A stretch of 8,767 nucleotides of DNA. Origin: Bacteroidetes bacterium UBA4009. Its GTDB lineage: Bacteria > Bacteroidota > Bacteroidia > NS11-12g > UBA9320. Positions 5,022-8,767 of this stretch are shown here, piece by piece. The notes below the pieces were generated by a model. The model was not told the DNA's origin and ran no database searches. It saw nothing but the letters and a program-made list of their open reading frames with translations. Where the stretch lies: contig DGBH01000052.1 of assembly GCA_002384205.1 (NCBI GenBank), positions 6,319 to 15,085 of the forward strand. Reading direction: 5' to 3'. The first letter of the stretch is position 1, and each line of letters opens with the position of its first letter. Position numbers and translations under genes: made by a program.

Positions 5022-7484
5022 TTGGACAATTTCGACCCTCGTCAAACACTGTTTATTGAGGTTTTACTTCCCTTAAACCTTAGTAACACCTTCACCTATC
5101 GGGTTCCATACGAGCTCAACGAAGAGGTGATTGTAGGAAAACGGGTGAGTGTTCCTTTCGGAAAAAGCAAGGTGATGGCCGGTCTTATCTTCAGTATTCA
5201 AGAGACACCACCCAAAGACTATCAAGCAAGGTATATCTTTGATATCCTTGATAACGAAACTATTGTGCACCCCTTTCAACTTGAATTATGGGTATGGATG
5301 GCCAGTTATTACATGACTTCTCTTGGTTTAGTGTACAATGCGGCCATGCCTGCAGGTTTAAAACTAGAAGGTGAATCCAAGTTAATTCTAAACCCCGATT
5401 ATGAGCCTTCATTAGAATTAGATCCAAATGAATTTATTCTACTCGAAACATTAAAGGCAAACAAAGAAATTAGCATAGCTCAAGCTTCGAGCTTACTTAA
5501 ACTAAAACACATACATAAGTACATCCATTCATTATATCTAAAAGGATGCATATTACTAAAAGAAGACATTAACGAAGTTTATAAGCCTAAAGTAGTTAAT
5601 TATATTACCATTAATCCTGATGTACAAAACGACAAGCAGCTTAACGTACTGTTTGACGAACTGGAAAAAAGAGCGAAAAAGCAGCTACAAGCGTTGATGA
5701 CGTTTATAGCCAAATACAGCATAACAGGAGAAGCAGAAAAAACAGAGTTAGCCAAACACGACCTTACCAATAGTGCAATAAATGCGTTGATTGATAAAGG
5801 TGTTTTTGTGCAAGAAAGCCGAACCAAGTCACGCCTTAACTACTCTGAAAACCGAGAAGCGATTGAAGCGCTTGAAACAGAGCAAGAAGAGGCGTATCAC
5901 CAAATACAACTTGCTTTTTTAGACCAAAAACCAGCCTTACTCTTTGGCGTTACAGGAAGCGGAAAAACACACATCTACAGCAAGCTCATACAAGAAAATA
6001 TAGAGCAAGGCAAGCAAGTACTCTATCTTTTGCCGGAAATAGCGCTTACCAGCCAACTTATCGATCGATTGCAAAAATACTTTGGAGAACACTTGGTTGT
6101 ATCTCATTCTAAATTTAGCAACAACGAGCGAGTTGAAGTATATAAAGCCATACATAGCGGCAAACCTCAACTAATCGTGGGTACTCGAAGTGCCATTTTT
6201 CAGCCCTTTCAAAATCTCGGATTAATCATCGTAGACGAAGAACACGAAAGTAGTTTTAAACAAAATGAGCCTGCTCCCAGATTCAATGCCAGAGACACTG
6301 CCCTTTACATAGCAAGTAAAAAAGGTGCTAATATTCTGCTAGGCAGCGCAACACCTGCGGTAGAATCGTACTACAATGCCACACACGGTAAATACGCACT
6401 TGCGCAACTCACCAAACGCTATGACGGCGCTATAATGCCACATATAGAAATCGTCGATATGCAGGAGCAAAAAAAGCAAAAACGCATACGAGGCATTTTT
6501 AGTGACACGCTTCTAGACGCTATTGCAGAAGCTAAAAAAAACAATAAACAGGTAATCCTTTTTCAAAACAAAAAAGGGTATGTGCCCGTGCTGGAGTGTA
6601 ACGTATGTGCCTGGACACCTAAATGCCAAAACTGTGACATTTCACTAACGTTTTATAAATACCAAGAAAATCTACGCTGTCATTACTGCGGGTATACGCA
6701 AGAAGTAGTGAGTCAGTGTGGACTTTGTAACAACAAAGGAATCGAACTAATTGGATATGGAACCGAGCGAATAGAAGACGAACTAACACTCTATATGCCC
6801 GAGCTTCGTGTAAAGCGAATGGACCAGAACACGACGCGATTAAAAAATGCCCACAGCAACCTAATACACGAGTTTACCGAAGGTAAAATTGATGTCCTTA
6901 TCGGAACTCAAATGGTGGCAAAAGGTCTCGATTTTGAAAATGTAACCACCGTAGGCATACTCAATGCAGATCACCTCATTAACTTTCCTGACTTTAGAGC
7001 TAATGAACGTGCTTTTCAACTCATGACACAAGTGGCAGGACGAGCAGGTAGACGTAAGGAACAAGGCAAAGTGTATATTCAAACCTCTAAACCTGATCAT
7101 TTTGTGATTCAACAAATCGTAGATCACAATTATGTAGGCATGTACAATAACGATATTGCAGAGCGCAAATCATTTGACTATCCGCCCTACTACAGACTCG
7201 TAAAAATAAGCCTCAAACACAAAGACCCTCTCCTACTATCGCGGCTAGGAAGTGTGGTAAAACAGCAGCTCATCGCTTATTTTGGGGATAGCCTACTAGG
7301 ACCCGAAAAACCCTATGTGAGCAAAATTAGAAATTGGTACATCCTTAATTTTGTGCTAAAAATAGAAAATAACGGACCTATAGTGCGCGAGCAAAAAAGA
7401 ATCCTGGCTTTGGCAATAGACCAACTCCACAAACAAAAAGATTTTAGCCAAGCACGCATAATTGTGGATGTAGATCCTATGTAG
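5022..7484 (+). CDS. priA: primosomal replication restart helicase PriA (N')
   Basis: PriA recognises stalled forks and D-loops and reloads the replisome; it is a 3'-5' superfamily 2 helicase. The 820-residue product has the full architecture. The N-terminal 3'-OH-binding domain starts FIEVLLPLNLSNTFTYRVP (about 12-30), a winged-helix region follows, and then the helicase core: Walker A GVTGSGKT at 309-316, DEEH at 405-408, GTQMVAKGLDF at 628-638 and QVAGRAGR at 670-677. The zinc-binding insert carries eight cysteines at 526, 529, 535, 538, 553, 556, 566 and 569. All key residues are present, so it should be active. The start is TTG at 5022. An in-frame TAA ends at 5021, immediately before it, and the first in-frame ATG would remove part of the conserved N-terminal domain. 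The leader is A/T-rich without a Shine-Dalgarno. A small secreted-protein gene follows after 15 bp. Confidence 0.98.
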   Translation: MDNFDPRQTLFIEVLLPLNLSNTFTYRVPYELNEEVIVGKRVSVPFGKSKVMAGLIFSIQETPPKDYQARYIFDILDNETIVHPFQLELWVWMASYYMTSLGLVYNAAMPAGLKLEGESKLILNPDYEPSLELDPNEFILLETLKANKEISIAQASSLLKLKHIHKYIHSLYLKGCILLKEDINEVYKPKVVNYITINPDVQNDKQLNVLFDELEKRAKKQLQALMTFIAKYSITGEAEKTELAKHDLTNSAINALIDKGVFVQESRTKSRLNYSENREAIEALETEQEEAYHQIQLAFLDQKPALLFGVTGSGKTHIYSKLIQENIEQGKQVLYLLPEIALTSQLIDRLQKYFGEHLVVSHSKFSNNERVEVYKAIHSGKPQLIVGTRSAIFQPFQNLGLIIVDEEHESSFKQNEPAPRFNARDTALYIASKKGANILLGSATPAVESYYNATHGKYALAQLTKRYDGAIMPHIEIVDMQEQKKQKRIRGIFSDTLLDAIAEAKKNNKQVILFQNKKGYVPVLECNVCAWTPKCQNCDISLTFYKYQENLRCHYCGYTQEVVSQCGLCNNKGIELIGYGTERIEDELTLYMPELRVKRMDQNTTRLKNAHSNLIHEFTEGKIDVLIGTQMVAKGLDFENVTTVGILNADHLINFPDFRANERAFQLMTQVAGRAGRRKEQGKVYIQTSKPDHFVIQQIVDHNYVGMYNNDIAERKSFDYPPYYRLVKISLKHKDPLLLSRLGSVVKQQLIAYFGDSLLGPEKPYVSKIRNWYILNFVLKIENNGPIVREQKRILALAIDQLHKQKDFSQARIIVDVDPM

Positions 7485-7499
7485 TTTCATTTTAAATCT

Positions 7500-7916
7500 A
7501 TGAGAAATAAAATAATAGCCGCCTTAATACTTTTTATTTGTTTTGGATTTAACGCTTCTCCAACCATAAACATACAAGGAAAATGGATAGCAGAGTGCGT
7601 TTGGTCTAGCACTTCTTTACTGGAAGAATCTACCATTAGTAGACTATGCCCATTGGTATACTTAACACCTAACAATACTATGGATATCGGAACATTGGAG
7701 CTTTTTTTTGATTCAAACAACCTCTATATCGGGGATTCTGCAAAATCTGAAAAAGTAAACTACCGCTACAAAAGGAATAAGCTATCCTTTGTAAGTGACG
7801 ACATACCGTATACTTTCTATGTACAAGAGAGGCCACTTAACGAACATACCCCTCGCCGGCTTACGCTTATTTCAACAGACGATAATCTAATCATTTTGAC
7901 CCAAATAAAGGGTTAA
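7500..7916 (+). CDS. small secreted protein of unknown function
   Basis: The 138-residue product has a signal peptide (MRNKIIAALILFICFGFNAS) with a likely cut near residue 19-20, and no lipobox at Cys14. The mature part begins NIQGKWIAE and has two cysteines, at 33 (AECVW) and 50 (SRLCPLVYL), which could form a disulfide. Short strand-like segments follow, such as TLELFFDSNNLYIGD, VNYRYKRNKLSFVSD and RRLTLISTDDNLIILTQ. An early GxW (G27-K-W29) and a small all-beta look recall lipocalin-like META or DUF folds found in Bacteroidota exported proteins, but this is only a resemblance. It begins 15 bp after priA and is probably transcribed with it, although a functional link to replication restart is unlikely for an exported protein. 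I do not recognise the family. Confidence 0.8.
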   Translation: MRNKIIAALILFICFGFNASPTINIQGKWIAECVWSSTSLLEESTISRLCPLVYLTPNNTMDIGTLELFFDSNNLYIGDSAKSEKVNYRYKRNKLSFVSDDIPYTFYVQERPLNEHTPRRLTLISTDDNLIILTQIKG

Positions 7917-7953
7917 ACCGAGCTTATGCAACTTTCTTATTAGGGTATTAGTC

Positions 7954-7961
7954 TATATTCG
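7954..7961 (+). promoter_or_regulatory. weak -7 box candidate before the DUF1573 gene
   Basis: TATATTCG differs from TAnnTTTG at one position and lies only 5 bp before ATG 7967, which would give a nearly leaderless transcript. The 50-bp gap has no other promoter-like or terminator-like element, so the gene may instead be read through from priA. Confidence 0.2.
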
Positions 7962-7966
7962 TAGTG

Positions 7967-8401
7967 ATGAAATACATAATTTTATTTTTCTTTTTAACCG
8001 GTACAGTTTTGGCAAATGGTCAAAAACGACCAGAAGCCACATTTGAGACAAAATCACAGCTATTTAACGATGTAATGTTAGGCTCTAAATTGCGGGTCGT
8101 TTATTATTTTACCAATACGGGTGATGCGGATTTAGTACTAACAAGAGTAAAACCTACCTGCGGATGCACCGTAGCTGAGTATCCTACGTACGCCATAAAA
8201 GGAGGACAGAAAGATAGTATTGTTGCGACATTTGATACAGACAAGCGCCTTGGATATAATGCAAAAGGCATTAATATAGAAAGTAACATCGGTGAAATTC
8301 ATTTGGTGTTTGAGGCATATGTAATAGATCCCAACGAGACTTCTCCCGCAGAAATAAAGGAGGAAGAACAAGAAGATCATACCGGACACCATCACGAGTA
8401 G
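7967..8401 (+). CDS. secreted DUF1573 domain protein with a His-rich C-terminus
   Basis: Read from ATG 7967 the product has 144 residues: a signal peptide of about 18-19 residues (MKYIILFFFLTGTVLANG), then one DUF1573 domain. Family marks are FTNTGDADLVL (48-58), VKPTCGCTVAEY (61-72) with Cys65 and Cys67, a GGQKDSI turn (79-85), and FDTDKRLGYNAKGINIESN (89-107). DUF1573 is an immunoglobulin-like module common in exported Bacteroidota proteins; its role is not settled. The tail after residue 110 is unusual: an acidic stretch, EIKEEEQEDHT, followed by GHHHE, a composition that could bind divalent metal together with the CGC pair. GTG at 7964 is in frame and directly precedes the ATG, but ATG gives the standard start. 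It ends 19 bp before the convergent TonB-dependent receptor gene. Confidence 0.92.
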   Translation: MKYIILFFFLTGTVLANGQKRPEATFETKSQLFNDVMLGSKLRVVYYFTNTGDADLVLTRVKPTCGCTVAEYPTYAIKGGQKDSIVATFDTDKRLGYNAKGINIESNIGEIHLVFEAYVIDPNETSPAEIKEEEQEDHTGHHHE

Positions 8402-8415
8402 TAATTGTTCTTGTA

Positions 8416-8442
8416 ACGATTTATATCTTCAAAATAAATCGT
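8416..8442. terminator. perfect 9-bp inverted repeat between convergent genes (possible terminator)
   Basis: ACGATTTAT at 8416-8424 and ATAAATCGT at 8434-8442 are exact reverse complements around a 9-nt loop. The repeat lies at the meeting point of the DUF1573 gene and the TonB-receptor gene and includes the receptor's last codons. It has two G-C pairs and no clear T tract on either side, so it could act as a weak bidirectional terminator or a 3'-end-stabilising hairpin, or be chance. Confidence 0.4.
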
Positions 8443-8767
8443 AAATTCAGCCGTCTTCCTGTCAAGTAGTTCGGCACACCATAAACCGTATTGGCAAAAT
8501 CTTTAACGAGAATATAGGAACTGGTATTATTCACTTGTAAAAGGTTAAAAATCTCTAAACTCATCCATAACGATTCCGTATTTCGTAACCACATGGGTCT
8601 GTTCTCGCTTTTGGCATCAAGCAAGACTTTAGAAAATCCAATATCTACACGTCGGTACGCTGGTATCGTAAAGCCCACTTTTTGTCTGTTCTCTGCATCA
8701 TAATAAAAGGGCATAGTACTCCCAAAAACAAGACCTAAATTCATTTTATAACTCGGGTTACTTGGCA
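8421..8767 (-). CDS. TonB-dependent receptor, C-terminal end (partial)
   Basis: The minus-strand frame is open from the window edge to a TAA at 8421-8423, giving 114 residues; the N-terminal bulk is off the window. The visible part carries the usual end of Bacteroidota TonB-dependent receptors. It has PSNPSYKMNLGLVFGS, then IPAYRRVDIGFSKVLLDA, an EIFNLLQVNNTSSY strand, and the last strands YGVPNYLTGRRLNLRF. These receptors are outer-membrane barrels that import ferric chelators, vitamins or glycan fragments using TonB energy; the substrate cannot be told from this end. The common GLPFGPP-like turn appears here as STMPFYYDAENRQ, a modest departure. An internal ATG at 8742-8744 is not the start, because the homologous reading continues upstream of it. 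Confidence 0.9.
   Translation of the reverse strand, partial: PSNPSYKMNLGLVFGSTMPFYYDAENRQKVGFTIPAYRRVDIGFSKVLLDAKSENRPMWLRNTESLWMSLEIFNLLQVNNTSSYILVKDFANTVYGVPNYLTGRRLNLRFILKI

Noticed and set aside
7964..7966. GTG start for the DUF1573 gene
   Set aside because: ATG follows immediately in frame at 7967 and gives an equally good signal peptide; ATG is the more likely start.
8356..8363. AAAGGAGG, a strong Shine-Dalgarno-like sequence
   Set aside because: It lies inside the DUF1573 coding sequence where it encodes part of the Glu-rich tail, and no start codon with an open frame follows at a useful distance.
1..8767. Mobile elements, CRISPR arrays, toxin-antitoxin or defence genes, tRNA or rRNA
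   Set aside because: I looked for transposase or integrase motifs, regularly spaced repeats, terminal inverted repeats and tRNA-like folds and found none; the gaps are all under 160 bp.

Overview
The window is an AT-rich bacterial chromosome segment that looks like Bacteroidota (Flavobacteriia or Cytophagia grade; the genus cannot be read from it). The evidence is a DUF5723 outer-membrane protein, the C-terminal end of a TonB-dependent receptor with the Bacteroidota wording of its last strands, a DUF1573 protein, lipoproteins with lipoboxes ending in GC, almost no Shine-Dalgarno sequences, and promoter boxes of the Bacteroidota type TAnnTTTG. The gene set is mostly housekeeping and envelope genes. 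I see no prophage, insertion sequence, CRISPR array, defence island, rRNA or tRNA.

Layout. (1) 1-1114, plus strand: the 3' end of an unidentified gene with a very acidic tail, overlapping miaA (tRNA A37 dimethylallyltransferase). (2) 1221-3049, minus strand: a two-gene operon encoding a DUF5723 outer-membrane protein and an FKBP-type prolyl isomerase lipoprotein, joined by an ATGA overlap. (3) 3203-4077, plus strand: a second ATGA-coupled pair, a DUF423 four-helix membrane protein and a SixA-like histidine phosphatase. (4) 4074-4940, minus strand: an uncharacterised cysteine-containing lipoprotein that overlaps sixA tail to tail by 4 bp. (5) 5022-8401, plus strand: priA (primosomal helicase, TTG start), a small secreted protein of unknown function, and a secreted DUF1573 protein with a His-rich tail. 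(6) 8421-8767, minus strand: the C-terminal end of a TonB-dependent receptor that continues past the window edge.

How the genes fit together. MiaA and PriA are core tRNA-modification and replication-restart functions. The others mostly concern the envelope: outer-membrane barrels, surface or periplasmic lipoproteins and small exported proteins. The most suggestive pairing is the outer-membrane protein with its translationally coupled FKBP lipoprotein, where the isomerase could assist folding of exported proteins. I did not find a convincing new multi-gene system. The best leads are small: a signal-peptide-like reading frame lacking a start codon opposite the end of the FKBP gene, the uncharacterised lipoprotein, the His-tailed DUF1573 protein, and a perfect inverted repeat between the last two convergent genes.
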